Below are positions 35,893 to 48,200 of a DNA stretch of 64,000 nucleotides, piece after piece; the first letter of the stretch is position 1, and every line of letters starts with the position of its first letter. The notes under the pieces were generated by a model that saw only the letters and a program-made list of their open reading frames with translations, made no database searches and was not told the DNA's origin. This DNA is from Sorex araneus (taxonomy: Eukaryota > Chordata > Mammalia > Eulipotyphla > Soricidae). Made by a program: the position numbers and the translations under genes. The stretch lies in the NCBI RefSeq assembly GCF_027595985.1, contig NC_073306.1:194772000-194835999 (forward strand). The letters run 5' to 3'.

Positions 35893-36300
35893 GTAAGTAT
35901 TTAAAAATATAGATGTAGATTTTAACTTTAGAACTTAACTTTTGATTATATTATTATGCATAATGCTCTCTTCTGACAAATACATGTACATATATGAAAT
36001 TATTCAACTTTGTAGAAAGACTGAAACCTGTCACTGTTGCAATATTGATTAAGCTAAAATTCAAAACTAAAAGAAATAAGTCAGAGAAAAATAAAATCTG
36101 CATGGTATCACTTATATGTATAATGTTAAAAACAGGTCAAAGAAATAGTAGAAAATTATTGCCAGGGATTGGGAGTGGGGATAATAGGGAAAATTTGGCA
36201 AAAAGGTCAAAATTTTGTTTATAATATAAAATAAAGCCTCAGGGTCTAATGCAAAACATGGTGGCTAAAGTTGATTTCATGGCATTTTATACTTGGAATT

Positions 36301-36376
36301 TGTGGGGTTACAGCTCAATGGTAGAACACTGGCCTTGCATGTATGAAGCTCTGGGTTCAATTTCCAGTCCAACAGT
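36301..36376 (+). mobile_element. tRNA-like element (also at 56564-56636)
   Basis: 'Ggggttacagctcaatggtagaac' and 'ctctgggttcaatttccag' give A-box-like and B-box-like sites, as in tRNA-Ala-type short SINEs. It is too diverged to be a working tRNA gene. Confidence 0.45.
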
Positions 36377-36672
36377 TAAAATTAAAAATTTTTAAGAGAA
36401 TACAACTTAAATTTTCTCACCAAAAGAAGGTAAATATATAAAGTGGTATTTGTATTAGTTAGCTATCTCAGAAATCCTTAAACAAATTATGCACATATTA
36501 AATCATCACATTGTACTTATTGAATATATTATAATTGTAGTTGTCAATTGTACTTCAAAAAACTTTTTTAAACTATAACACAAATAGTTATGCTATCCAT
36601 TAAGAAACCACATGTGTTTTAAGAAAACTGTCCAAATCTTTAGAAGTTTTTGAGGTGTCAAGAATATTTGTA

Positions 36673-36843
36673 TATTGGAGAGATAGCACAGCAGGTAGGG
36701 CGTTTGCCTTGCACGTGGCCAACCCGGGTTCGATTCCCAGCATCCCATATGGTCCCCTAAGCACCGCCAGGGGTGGTTCCTGAGTCCAGAGCCAGGAGTA
36801 ATCCCTGTGCATCGTCAGGTGTGACCCAAAAAAAGAAAAAAAA
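36673..36843 (+). mobile_element. Shrew SINE with target-site duplication (also at 56938-57113)
   Basis: Near-consensus but missing the first few bases of the head. The direct repeat aagaatatttgt flanks it. It is present in both duplication copies, so it predates the duplication. Confidence 0.92.
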
Positions 36844-37434
36844 AGAATATTTGTGTGCAGTATTTACACAATCCATACCCAATTTTAAAATTTATCGACT
36901 CTTTTCTTGGCATAATATTAATGATCCCTAATGTCAACTGACTAGAACAACTAAAGTGACAAAAAGATTGATTTTGTTTTTACTGATTTATGCTTTTCAA
37001 ACTATAAGGAGAATATATTATAAAGATTAATTTTAAGGGAGTGTTCTGAACCTCTGAGAAATAAAATTAGCAGATTTGCATACCAACCTCCCTTCCCTTA
37101 CTATTGTACTACTACACGATAGTATACTATTCAATAGTAGTACTGATCATAAACACCAAACTGATCCCACAGCAGTATCATAAAACAGTTTTCAAATTTT
37201 GCCTTTTCAGAAGACTGATACTTGTGATACTTTGCTTAAAACTATAATCAAATTAGGAACAAAACTTTTCCTAATTCAGACAGTGATGAAACAAAGTTGA
37301 TTTCTGGGAATGATGAGGAAAAATATATGAAAGCAATAATGCAGTAAGATGACACTAAAGGAAAAGTGTACTGCACTGTTTTTTCCCATCATATAAGTCA
37401 GAGAAATTACATTTAAAAACTAATTATATCTAGA

Positions 37435-37580
37435 ACCAGAGAGATTGTTTTATGGGTCTCTTGCCTTGTATGCAATCAACCTTGGTTTGACTCCTGGCAC
37501 CAGATATGGTTTCCTGAGTCCCTCCAGGAATTATCCTCGAGCACAGAGGTAGGATTAATCCCTAAGGACCACTGGATTTG
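37435..37580 (+). mobile_element. Diverged SINE (also at 57700-57850)
   Basis: 'Aaccagagagattgttttatgggtctcttgccttg...cctgagtccctccaggaattatcc'. Confidence 0.65.
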
Positions 37581-38329
37581 ACAAAAAATTAATTCGCTAA
37601 TTTATTTAAGATAATGAGAACTGTATTATAAAAGTTATCTTTACATCAGGTTTTGTTGAAAATGTTCAATCCAAAAATCTACAATCTAAAATTTCTTACT
37701 AACTTTAAAAAAAATATTTTAAAACTTCTTCAAACAAGTTGTATGTCCCTTCACTAATTATTATCACTGAAGACAATTTTCCAAAGTGGAATACGTAGCT
37801 GTTTACCCGACAGCTCATGCTCCCCTCACCTCTCTCCATCACACTGCCACTGAAGGAGTCCCGGGTGGCCCTGAGAAGCACTGAGCCCGAAAAGCACATT
37901 GCCAGTCTGAGCACCACACCTTCAAATGCATACCACCGGCTTAAGCATCACTGGGAGTAAAATCTGTATCCACCACCATCCCAGCACTTCTTAAGAAGAT
38001 TCCTATAAAATAAATCTAATTAATGTAATTTTTTAATTTTCAAAGTGTCTTTGAACAATTACCTGACTATTATTTTCCATAGGTATATGTTCATAATAGT
38101 GTTCCAGAGTATCACAAAAATAATATCGCTGTGCATACAGTATTTCCTTTTCTCTTCCTAAAAGCTCAAGCGCATCTCTGAAATATTGAAGGGTATTTCT
38201 TTATCATGTCAAATAGACATACTAGGATGGTGCCAAAAATTTGTAGTTTTAATTTAGGAAAATCAATTTTAAAAAAAATTGACTAACCCTGAGTAACCAT
38301 TGATCTTCCTTTAGGAGCAGCACTGAAAA

Positions 38330-41300
38330 ATGAAAAAGCTAATTTGGGCCTTCAGCCTTTTGGCTATTCTTGCACTTTTCAAGGTAAAGTCCCCTCCCAT
38401 CTTAAATATTCTTGATAATTTCTCATTAATTATAATTTCAAATAACGTTATATCAGTTATGACAGCCTTCTTAATACAATAAAAACTATAAATGTAATTA
38501 GATACCATTGTTTCTTATTTCTTGTCTTTTACTCATATATACAATAAACTCTCTAATCACAGGATAAGGACAAGACAGAAAACAGGGCAACTATATTCTA
38601 GGAGAACAATCTCTTATCTAGAAACAACTATTTCTTTTTTTTCTTTTTCAAAAGGAGTACAACTAGTCAGAAAAAGCATAACTATAATTTAATCTTAGTA
38701 AATGTTCTAAAACTATAATTAGAAAATATGAATTTGAACCTCAAGATTAATTTTGACTATTAATCTAACTTTTAAGACCAAGGAAGGATATCTGAAGAAA
38801 AAAAAAAGAACCAGTTCTATTTCAAACTTTTATCATCAATCCTACATGTAGCCAGAATTAATTTACCACATGAGTACTAAAAGAGCACCAATTGGGAACA
38901 CAGAAATGAAAAACTGAGTAGAATAGAATATTCTGTTTGCACATAAAAAAAAATAAATCAAAGATGTAGCATTTTGTGACAAACTATCTAAGATCATCAT
39001 AAAACGAAGCAGCAAGGTAAAGGTGAAAATTCAGCTTTCATTATAAAATTAACATTTCAGGCTGGAGCAATAGTACAGCAGGTAGGGCTGTACTATTAAT
39101 ATTTGACTATTAATCTGTCAAAATTAATTTGACAGATGCACGCCGCCAAACCGGGTTCAATTCCTGCACTCCATCTGACTCATTTCATCTTCTTCTCACT
39201 TATGAATGCCAATATCAGCATTTTCTACTGTTCTTACAAAGAAATCAAGAATTTTATGTATTTGTTTCACTTTTCTTCATCTGGCCATAGGTCAAAGGTC
39301 CCCCATAAACGAAGTTCTTTGAAAGCTATTGAATTAATAATTTAGAAATAAGGGGGGTGGGGCCATGGTACCATGGGTAGGGCCCTTGCCTTGCACACAG
39401 TCAACCCAGATTTGATCCCCAGCACCTAGGATGGTCCCTTAAGACCACCAAGAGTAATCCCTGAGTATGGAGCCAGGAGTAAGCCTTGAGTACCTCTGGG
39501 TATGGCCCTAAAACAACAAATAAGGAAAATCATAGAAATAAGTATATTCAAAAGGAAATTCACTAATCCTGTGACAAATGATAAATTAGTGTAGAGAAAC
39601 CCATTCTATATTCATCTTACCCCCAACTTGTGGCTAGAAATAGGAAGAGAAAAATTAGTGGTTATAGATACAGAGGTACTCTAGAAGTTAAGAATGTAAG
39701 TTAAAACTTAAATCATTATAATAGATGTAAGTTTATATTACATACTAAAAGAATAGATTTTAAAGGTTGAAATAAAGGTTGAAGGTGCTGACAGGAAAGA
39801 TCCTAGGAATGGAAGGATGACAGATGCAAACTATAGCTCAAAGGTTTAGCCATAAGCAGGAAGAAGGAACAGCTGAATATTGATATGGATGAGTTTAGAG
39901 ATGGGGCAGAAAAACAAAGTTCTCATTGAAATAGCCTCATACTTGCAAAGTAAAAGCAACATCATCTTCCGCTGGGGCCGGGAAAGAAGAGCAGTAGAAA
40001 GCAAAAACTCTGTATGGCTGCTTAGACAATACCCTTTGGAGAGAAATTGGAGGAGGATGAATTAGTACTGTTGAGATGCCAAATAATGATAAACACTAGG
40101 AATTTCCTGTGCTTTTAATATTTAGGTATTTTTGGCATCCTCCAGCAATGTGCTTCCTGTCACTGTCACTGTCATCCCATTGCTCATCAATTTGCTTGAG
40201 CAGGCACCAGTAACGTCTCCATGTGAGACTTGTTACTGTTTTTTGGCATATCGAATACGCCACAGGGAGCTTGCCAGGCTCTGTCCTGTGGGTGGGATAC
40301 TCCCGGTAGCTTACTAGGCTCTCCAAGAGGGACGGAGGAATTGAACCCTGGTCGGCCACATGCAAGGCAAACGCCCTACCCGCTGTGCCATCACTCCAGC
40401 CCAATGTGCTTCCTGGAAAGTCAAAATAGAGAAAATAATTTGTATAGACTTGCTTCAAAGTTGGATGTTTCCTGAGGAAACTTTACAGAAAGATGTAGGC
40501 AAGGAGTTGAAAGCTGAGCATGACCTCCCTAAAATCTCTTTCAAAAAAGTTGAGGTGCAGTAACTGTACATGAAAATCATAAATACTAACACTCTTAAAT
40601 CCAGGTTATTAAAACTAAAATAATAGGTCTCTCCCGATTGTCCCTAGAGTAGAACTGTGTTTTTCTTGCCTTGCATATTTGATTTCAATTTTTAATTTTA
40701 ATCTCTCCTTTGTATTCTACATTTGTTATTTAAACATCATTTCAAAAAATTCTTAGTCCCCTCTCATTTGTCAATATAAACTTTTTCCTACGAAGTTCTA
40801 ATTGATCTAGAATTTTCTACACTATTTATCAATCATCATTTGAACTCTTTCAGATACTCAAATTACCATGCATGGTATTGAGAGTACAAATGGTTTAAAG
40901 TTGTTTAAATTCATATTAACTCTTTACTATATCTACTGTGCCCAAGCATTTTGCAAAGGCTACATATAATCCATCAATCATTACATAAGGTAGAAACTAT
41001 TCCAAATCATATTGGGAATGGAAAAACAAACAGTTTATGTTGGCATTTTGCTAGCATAAAATAGAGAATAGATTATGGTCATTTCTTTGTCTTTTCTCTT
41101 TGTCTTTGTCTTTTCTAATGCGTAGGCACATTAGACTGCTTACCACAGGCTATCTATTATGTTGCTTTGTACTGTGTTTTTTAATATTAATGTTCCTACC
41201 GGATTTCAGAATCATGTAAGGAAGGGTTTATGTCTCCCTTAGTTATGCTGATCAAATAGTTTATGAAGAGTTACAAAACTAATTAATAGTCATGTGTTTT

Positions 41301-44135
41301 TAATAAATTCTTGGAATGGAGAGTTAAAATAATTATACTAGCTGGTTCCACAGGGATATCAACTTTCATTTGAAATTACTTTTTAAAAGTAGTCCTTTTC
41401 ATTATAAAATAAAGATAATTTAGCTCCTTAAAAAATGTAGAAAAAATTTGTATAAATAAAGTTATCCCCTCTATTTTTGCATAAATATTATCCTTGGTGA
41501 CTGCACTCATTTGTGGAGTATAAAATGTATAAAAAGTATAAAAAGTATAAAACATCACATGAGGCTGACACCCAAGGACAGAAGATAGAAGGGCCAGGGG
41601 GATTGCCCCATAGCTGGAAGACTGCTTCATGAGCGAAGGAGAGAAGACACATGGAATAGAATAGGAATCACTAAGAAAATGATGGCTGGAGGAATCAGTT
41701 GGGATGGGAGATGCATGCCAAAAGTAGATAATGGACCAAACATGATGACCTCTCAGAGTCTGTGTTGCAAGCCATAATGCCCAAAACTAGAGAGAGAGTA
41801 TGGGGAATATTGTCTGCCATGGAGGCAGGGGGAGGGTGGGAAAGAGTGGGGGGTATGCCTGGGTTATTGGTGGTGGGAAATGTGCACTGGTGAGGGATGG
41901 GTATTTGATCATTGTGAGATTGTAACTCAAACATGAAAGCTTGTAACTATCTCATGGTGATTCAATAAAATTTAAAAATTTTTTAAATTTTCCTTGGTTT
42001 CTGAAGAATTCCCAGACTTCCAGAATTGAAAACAAATAAACAGACAAAATACTCTGATCCTCTTTTTGAACTAATTTTTCTCTGTAAAATATATCACATA
42101 ACTTGGTGACTTTTTAAAAGTATAAATACTAGCAGTCGAACTGTAAATTATTAAATTCAGAAACCTTGGGGGGGTTTTTTGGATTTTGTCTCCACAGCCC
42201 AGTGAAAGTCAAAGATTTGTCAGGGGACCACCTCCACCTCCTAGACCATTGCCGCCGCCTCCAAACTACCAGCCAAGAAGGGTTCCACCGGGACCAGTTC
42301 CATCACGTCCACTGCCACCTCCTGGTCCTCGAGCACGTGCTCCACCACCGCCGCGTCCTCTTGCCCCTGTTGGTCCACCAAGACGTATTGCTCCTCCTCC
42401 TCCTCCTCCTGCCCCATGTGGTCAACCAAGACGCATTGCTCCTCCTCCTCCTCCTCCTCCTCCTCCTCCTCCTCCTCCTCCTCCTGCCCCATTTCGTCCA
42501 CCAAATCGAATTCCTCTTCCTCCTCCTCCTGCCCCATTTCGTCCACCAAATCGAATTCCTCTTCCTCCTCCTCCTGCCCCTTTTGTTCCACCAAGACCTG
42601 TTCTTCCTCCTCCGCCCCCTCCTCCCCCTGCCCCTGTTGGTCCACCCAGACGTATTCCTCCTCCTTATCCATCAGGATATCGTCCTCCTCCTCCATACCC
42701 CGTTCGTGTTCCACCTAATTCATGGAATCCTGTTAGACAACCACAGCCCGTCCCAGGTTATCCACCATTCCAACCATTTCCTTACCCTACAGGACCTATT
42801 AGGGTGCCTCAACCACCCTTTGTATATCCAGTTAGACCTCCACTACCTAATCCTAGACCCCCAATTCAACCAACCACCACCAAAACCACAGTCACTACCA
42901 CTAAAAAACCAACCACCACAACAAAAACCACCACTAAAACCACAGCCACTACCACTAAAAAACCAACCACCACAACAAAAACCACCACTAAAACCACAGC
43001 CACTTCCCCTAAACCCACCACTACAGCAGTAACCACCACTGCTTCCACAGGACCCACTACTGCCCCCAAAATCGCCACTTCCCCTGAACCCACCACTACA
43101 GTAGAGGTCACCACCACTTCCCCTAAACCCACCACTGCAGCAGAAACCACCACTGCTTCCACAAAACTCACTACTGCCCCCAAAATCGCCACTTCCCCTG
43201 AACCCACCACTACAGTAGAGATCACCACCACTTCCCCTAAACCCACCACTGCAGCAGTAACCACCACTGCTTCCACAGAACCCACTACCACCCCAAAACT
43301 CACCACTTCTCCTGAACCCACCACTACAGTAGAGGTCACCACCACTTCCCCTAAACCCACCACTGCAGCAGTAACCACCACTGCTTCCACAGAACCCACT
43401 ACCACCCCAAAAATCACCACTCCTCCTGAACCCACCACTACAGTAGAGGTCACCACCACTTCCCCTAAACCCACCACTGCAGCAGTAACCACCACTGCTT
43501 CCACAGAACCCACTACCACCCCAAAAATCACCACTTCGCCTGAACCCACCACTACAGTAGAGGTCACCACCACTTCCCCTAAACCCACCACTGCAGCAGA
43601 AACCACCACTGCTTCCACAGAACCCACTACCACCCCAAAAATCACCACTTCTCCTGAACCCACCACTACAGTAGAGGTCACCACAACTTCCCCTAAACCC
43701 ACCACTACAGCAGTAACCACCACTGCTTCCACAGAACCCACTACCACCCCAAAAATCACCACTTCCCCTAAACCCACCACTGCAGCAGAAACCACCACTG
43801 CTTCCACAGAACCCACTACCACCCCAAAAATCACCACTTCTCCTGAACCCACCACTACAGTAGAGGTCACCACAACTTCCCCTAAACCCACCACTACAGC
43901 AGTAACCACCACTGCTTCCACAGAACCCACTACTTCCCCAGAAACCACCACCCCAGAAATCACCACCACTCCCACTGAACCCACCACCACAGCAACTACT
44001 CAAGCCACAACCAATTCTCCCTCTACCACATTGCCCAGTACTACTTTGCAAATTACAACTACAACTACCATCCAAGCTACAACAAAATCATTTATTCAAA
44101 ATGTTTGGGATAAGATAAGTTCTTGGTTTGGTTGA
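38330..44135 (+). CDS. OPRPN: Gene 3: OPRPN/PROL1-like opiorphin-precursor-type protein expanded into a mucin
   Basis: Coding exons 38330-38383 and 42198-44135, joined in phase 0 (donor gtaaag, acceptor tttgtctccacag), give a 663-residue precursor. Human OPRPN is about 250 residues. Signal exon: MKKLIWAFSLLAILALFK. The mature start PSESQRFVRG matches the human PSESQRFSR start that carries opiorphin (QRFSR), with V for S. Residues about 29-244 are proline-rich, with RRIAPPPP and PNRIPLPPPPAPF repeats. Further OPRPN-like marks are RQP, PGYP, GPIR and PPF in that order. Residues about 245-645 are Thr/Pro-rich: two TKKPTTTT-type units, then about seven 38-residue units (TSPEPTTTVEV...). The amphipathic end is KSFIQNVWDKISSWFG. 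Secreted, probably heavily O-glycosylated, and salivary or lacrimal by family. The gene symbol is by resemblance only; it is one of two copies. Confidence 0.88.
39060..39510 (+). mobile_element. Two diverged SINEs (also at 59330-59445 and 59625-59782)
   Basis: 39060-39170 is an interrupted head ('ggctggagcaatagtacagcaggtaggg'); 39355-39510 is a fuller copy ('ggggccatggtaccatgggtagggcccttgccttg...gagtacctctgggtatgg'). Confidence 0.75.
40130..40403 (-). mobile_element. Long SINE variant, reverse (also at 60581-60855)
   Basis: Minus-strand head 'gggctggagtgatggcacagcgggtagggcg', then a body with 'gtattcgatatgccaaaa', and a distal 'gacagtgacagtgacagg'. Same variant as at 34286. Confidence 0.88.
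41495..41978 (+). mobile_element. L1 3' end in gene 3 intron 2 (also at 61938-62415)
   Basis: 'Tgactgcactcatttgtggagtataaaat' (end of ORF2) through 'aagcttgtaactatctcatggtgattcaataaaat' and an A/T tail, flanked by the direct repeat tccttggt. It is present in both duplication copies. Confidence 0.85.
42430..42640 (+). repeat. Polyproline CCT repeats and PNRIPLPPPPAPF units in gene 3
   Basis: Runs of CCT codons, plus two copies of a unit with key residues RPPNRIPLPPPPAPF. Gene 4 has three copies of this unit and a slightly shorter CCT run. Confidence 0.9.
42885..43005 (+). repeat. TKKPTTTT-type Thr/Lys repeat in gene 3, two units
   Basis: Units of 18 residues with key residues TTTKKPTTTTK. 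Only two units here, against eleven complete units in gene 4 before the window ends. Confidence 0.9.
43005..43960 (+). repeat. 114-bp (38-residue) Thr/Pro mucin repeat in gene 3
   Basis: About seven units built on TSPEPTTTVEVTTTSPKPTT followed by an A/V/T-rich part and TEPTTTPKIT, plus a truncated unit lacking the first third. All lengths are multiples of 3, so the frame stays open. Confidence 0.93.
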
Positions 44136-44238
44136 AGATATAAAAAATGATATTTTTCCAAATGACTCTGAGGTCTTAAGAGAAATGCACTTTAATTATT
44201 TCATTAGAATCAACTTGAGTCTAACTTGCACATCAACA

Positions 44239-44275
44239 AATAAAGTATTTGAGCAATAATATGTCTCTTTTCCTG
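44239..44275 (+). terminator. Gene 3 polyadenylation signal
   Basis: AATAAA at 44239-44244, about 105 bp after the stop codon, with a T-rich stretch (tgtctcttttcctgtc) downstream. Confidence 0.75.
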
Positions 44276-44815
44276 TCAAATGGCTTTCATTATATTCTAG
44301 TGTTTTATTACCTACCAATAGCCAGTACGCCAATTTCAAATGGAAATAAGTAAAAGACTTCAATTAAAAAAGAGGAGTGGGATTAAATGAACTAGGGTAT
44401 TGATGTATTTAGGGTCTAGAGTAGAGCTGGCAGTATTCAAAAGTTTGATGGGGTAAAGGGATCAAAGAGTGATACCAGTGTCTAAATGAAAGTTTGATCA
44501 ATGAAGATAACCCAATCAAATTTCTTGTTATGAAATAATGTGCCTATAGCTAGATAATCTAGTTTATAGCAGAGAGGGAGCAGGGCAGTGTCCTATCTTA
44601 TCAGTGGACTCTGACCAAAATGTCACAGAGAACAGTATGATGAGTTTGCCTCTATCACAGAGAGCTAGGCAGAAATCTATGAATCCCCAGTGAGAAACTA
44701 CCAACATACAGTAAATAGCCTGAATGATTATCTTGGGATCAAATATAAATAAACAAGGAAATATTTCTGACTTCCTTTATAGAAATGGAAAAAGATGGTA
44801 CATGGTAAATTTTAT
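44276..44815. other. Gene 3 downstream flank
   Basis: AT-rich sequence between the polyadenylation site and the L1 insertion; no gene seen. Confidence 0.5.
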
Positions 44816-45297
44816 TAACTTTATTTTTTTATTTTTTTTAATTAATAGTTTATTTTTAATTAGTGAGTCAATGTGAGGGTACAGTTACAAATTTATACAT
44901 TTTTGTGCTCATGTTTCTCCCTTACAAAGTTTGATAACCCATCCCTTCACCAGTGCCCATTCTCCACCACCAGTAAACCCAACATCCCTCCCCCCCTCCC
45001 CAGTCCCGTCTCCCCCCACCCCACACTGCCACTATGGCAGGGTATTCCCTTTTGTTCTCTCTCTCTGATTAGGTGTTGTGGTTTGCAATAAAGGTGTTGA
45101 GTGGCCATTGTGTTGTCTCTAGTCTATATTCGGCCTGCATCATCTTTCCCCCACATGACCAACAACCACATTTTACTTGGTGTTCCCTTCTCTGAGTTGC
45201 CCAGAATGAGAGAACAGCCTCCAAGCCATGGTGACAACCTCCTGGTACTTATTTCTACTATTCTTGGGTGTTAGTCTGATAGTCTATATTCTATATT

Positions 45298-48200
45298 CTA
45301 TATTCCACAGATGAGTGCAATCTTTCTATGTCTGTCTCTCTCTTTCTGACTCATTTCACTTAGCATGATACTTTCCATGTTGATCCACTTATATGCAAAC
45401 GTCATGACCTTATTTTTCCTAACAGCTGCATAGTATTCCATTGTATAGATGTACCAGAGTTTCTTCAACCAGTCATCTGTTCTAGGGCACTCGGGTTTTT
45501 TCCAGATTCTGGCTATTGTAAACAGTGCTGCGATGAACATATAAGTGCAGATGTCATTTCGACTATACTTTTTGGCTTTTCTGGGATATATTCCCAGCAG
45601 TGGTATTGCTGGGTCAAATGGGAGCTCAACTTCTAGTTTTTTGAGAATCGTCCATATTGTTTTCCAAAAGGGCTGAACTAGCCGACATTCCCACCAGCAG
45701 TGTAGAAGGGTCCCTTTCTCCCCACATCCTCTCCAACAGCGGTTGCTTTTGTTCTTTTGGATGTGTGCTAGCCTCTGTGGTGTGAGGTGGTATGTCATGG
45801 TTGTTTTGATCTGCATCTCTCTGATGATTAGTGATGTAGAGCACTTTTTCATGTGCCTTTTGGCCATTCGTATCTCTTCCTTGGAAAAGTTTCTGTTCAT
45901 TTCTTCGCCCCATTTTTTGATGGGGTTGGATGTTTTCTTCTTGTAGAGTTCAACCAGTGCTTTATATACCCTTGATATCAACCCCTTATCTGATGGGTAT
46001 TGTGTAAATATCCTTTCCCATTCTGTAGATAGTCTTTGTATTCTGGTCGCTGTATCTTTTGCGGTGCAGAAGCTTTTTAGTTTAATATAGTCCCATTTGT
46101 TGATCTCTGTTTTTACTAGATTGCTTAGTTCTGTGTCATCTTTGAAGATACCTTTATCTTCAATATCGTGGAGGGTTTTGCCGACCTTGTCTTCAATGTA
46201 CCTTATGGTTTGTGGTCTGATGTTGAGGTCTTTAATCCATTTTGATCTGACTTTTGTGCATGGTGTCAGATCGAGTTCTAAGCCCATTTTTTTGCATGTG
46301 GTTGTCCAGTTGTGCCAGCACCATTTGTTAAAGAGACTTTCCTTGCTCCACTTCACATCTCTTGCACCTTTATCAAAGATTAGATGATCATACATTTGAG
46401 GTTGTGTGGGGGGATATTCCACCCTGTTCCATTGGTCTGCAGTTCTGCTTTTGTTCCAGTACCATGCTGTTTTAATTGTTACCGCTTTGTAGTAGAGTTT
46501 AAGGTTGGGGAGGGTGATGCCTCCCATCATCTTTTTCCCAAGAATTGTTTTAGCTATCCGTGGGCGTTTATTGTTCCATATAAATTTCAGGATTGCTTGC
46601 TCCGTTTCTTTGAAGAATGCCATGGGTATCCCTATAGGGATTGCGTTAAATCTGTATAATGCTTTTGGGAGTATTGCCATTTTGACAATGTTTATTCTCC
46701 CTATCCATGAGCAGGGGATATTTTTCCATTTCCTCATGTCCTCTTTTATTTCATGAAGTAGCGTTTTATAGTTTTCTTTGTAGAGGTCCTTTACTTCTTT
46801 AGTTAAGCTGATTCCAAGGTATTTGATTTTCTGGGGCACAATTGTGAACAGGATTGCTTTTTTCATGTCCCTTTCCTCTGTCTCATTGTCTGCATATAGA
46901 AAGGCCATGGATTTTTGGGTATTGATTTTATAGCCTGCGACTTTACTGTATAGGTCAATTGTTTCTAAGAGTTTCTTACTAGAGCTTTTAGGTTTCTCTA
47001 GGTATAGTATCATATCGTCTGCGAATAGAGAGAGCTTGATTTCTTCCTTTCCAATCTGAATCCCCTTAATATCTTTTTCTTGCCTGATGGCTATTGCTAA
47101 TACTTCCAGTACTATATTAAAGAGAAGTGGTGAGAGTGGACATCCTTGTCTTGTCCCCGATCTTAGAGGAAAAGCCCTTAGTTTTTCTCCATTGATGATA
47201 ATGCTTGCCATAGGTTCATGGTAGATGGCTTTGACTATCTTGAGAAAAGTTCCTCCAAAACCCATTTTGGTGAGAGTTTTTATCATGAATGGGTGCTGGT
47301 CTTGTCAAATGCTTTTTCTGCATCTATAGATATGATCATATGGTTTTTATCTTTACTTTTGTTGATGTGATGGATTATGTTAATTGATTTCCGAATGTTA
47401 AACCAACCTTGCATCCCTGGGATGAATCCCACTTGGTCATGGTGTATGATCTTTTTGATGAGTTGTTGGATTCTATTTGCTAGTATTTTGTTGAGAATCT
47501 TCGCATCAGTATTCATCAAGGATATTGGTCTATAGTTTTCTTTGTTAGTGGTGTCTTTGTTTCCTTTTGGTATTAGGGAGATATGTGCCTCATAGAAACT
47601 GTTCGGAAAGGTTCCTGTCTTTTCGATTTCCTGGAAAAGCTTGAGGAGAACTGGCAACAAGTCTTTGAATGTTTGGAAGAATTCGCCAGTGAATCCGTCT
47701 GGACCTGGGCTTTTGTTTTTGGGGAGGCTTTTGATTACCGTTTCGATTTCCTTGATATTTACGGGCCTATTGAGGTATTTCACGTCTTCTTGGCTCAGTC
47801 TTGGGAGATTGTAGGAGTCAAGGAATTCATCCATTTCTTTTAGGTTCTCTTGTTTCGTGGCATACAGACTTTCAAAGTAGTCCCTGATGATCCTTTGAAT
47901 CTCCTTGGTTTCTGTTGTGATGTCCCCCTTTTCATTTCTGATTCGGTTTATTAGGGTTTTCTCTCTTTCTTTCTTTGTGAGTCTTGCTAGCGGTTTATCA
48001 ATCTTATTTATTTTCTCGAAGAACCAGCTCTTTGTTTCATTGATCTTATGGATTGTTTTTCGGGTTTCCATATCGTTAATTTCTGCTCTAAGTCTTATTA
48101 TTTCTTTCCTTCGATCTGGTTTGGGTTCCTTTTGCTGGTCCTCTTCTAAGATCTTGAGCTGCGAAGTCAAGCTATCTATATAGGCCCTTTCTTCCTTTCT

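Larger units (their letters stand above)
31848..44830 (+). repeat. Segmental tandem duplication, copy 1 (contains gene 3)
   Basis: From 'agactattataatgaggaag' onward the sequence is repeated at 51909 with very few differences, over the whole of gene 3. Offsets grow from about 20061 to 20436 because copy 2 has extra insertions. The right end is masked by the L1 inserted at 44828. The copies look only a few per cent different by eye. Confidence 0.93.

Noticed and set aside
36301..36376. Possible functional tRNA-Ala gene
   Set aside because: Only A-box-like and B-box-like parts fit; the arms do not fold into a cloverleaf by eye, and it is duplicated only as part of the segment.
42843..44075. 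Long minus-strand ORFs (374 and 410 residues) opposite gene 3, and similar ones opposite genes 1 and 4
   Set aside because: They are by-products of period-3 Thr-codon repeats: the antisense of ACC/ACT/ACA has few stops. They lack splice, promoter or domain support.
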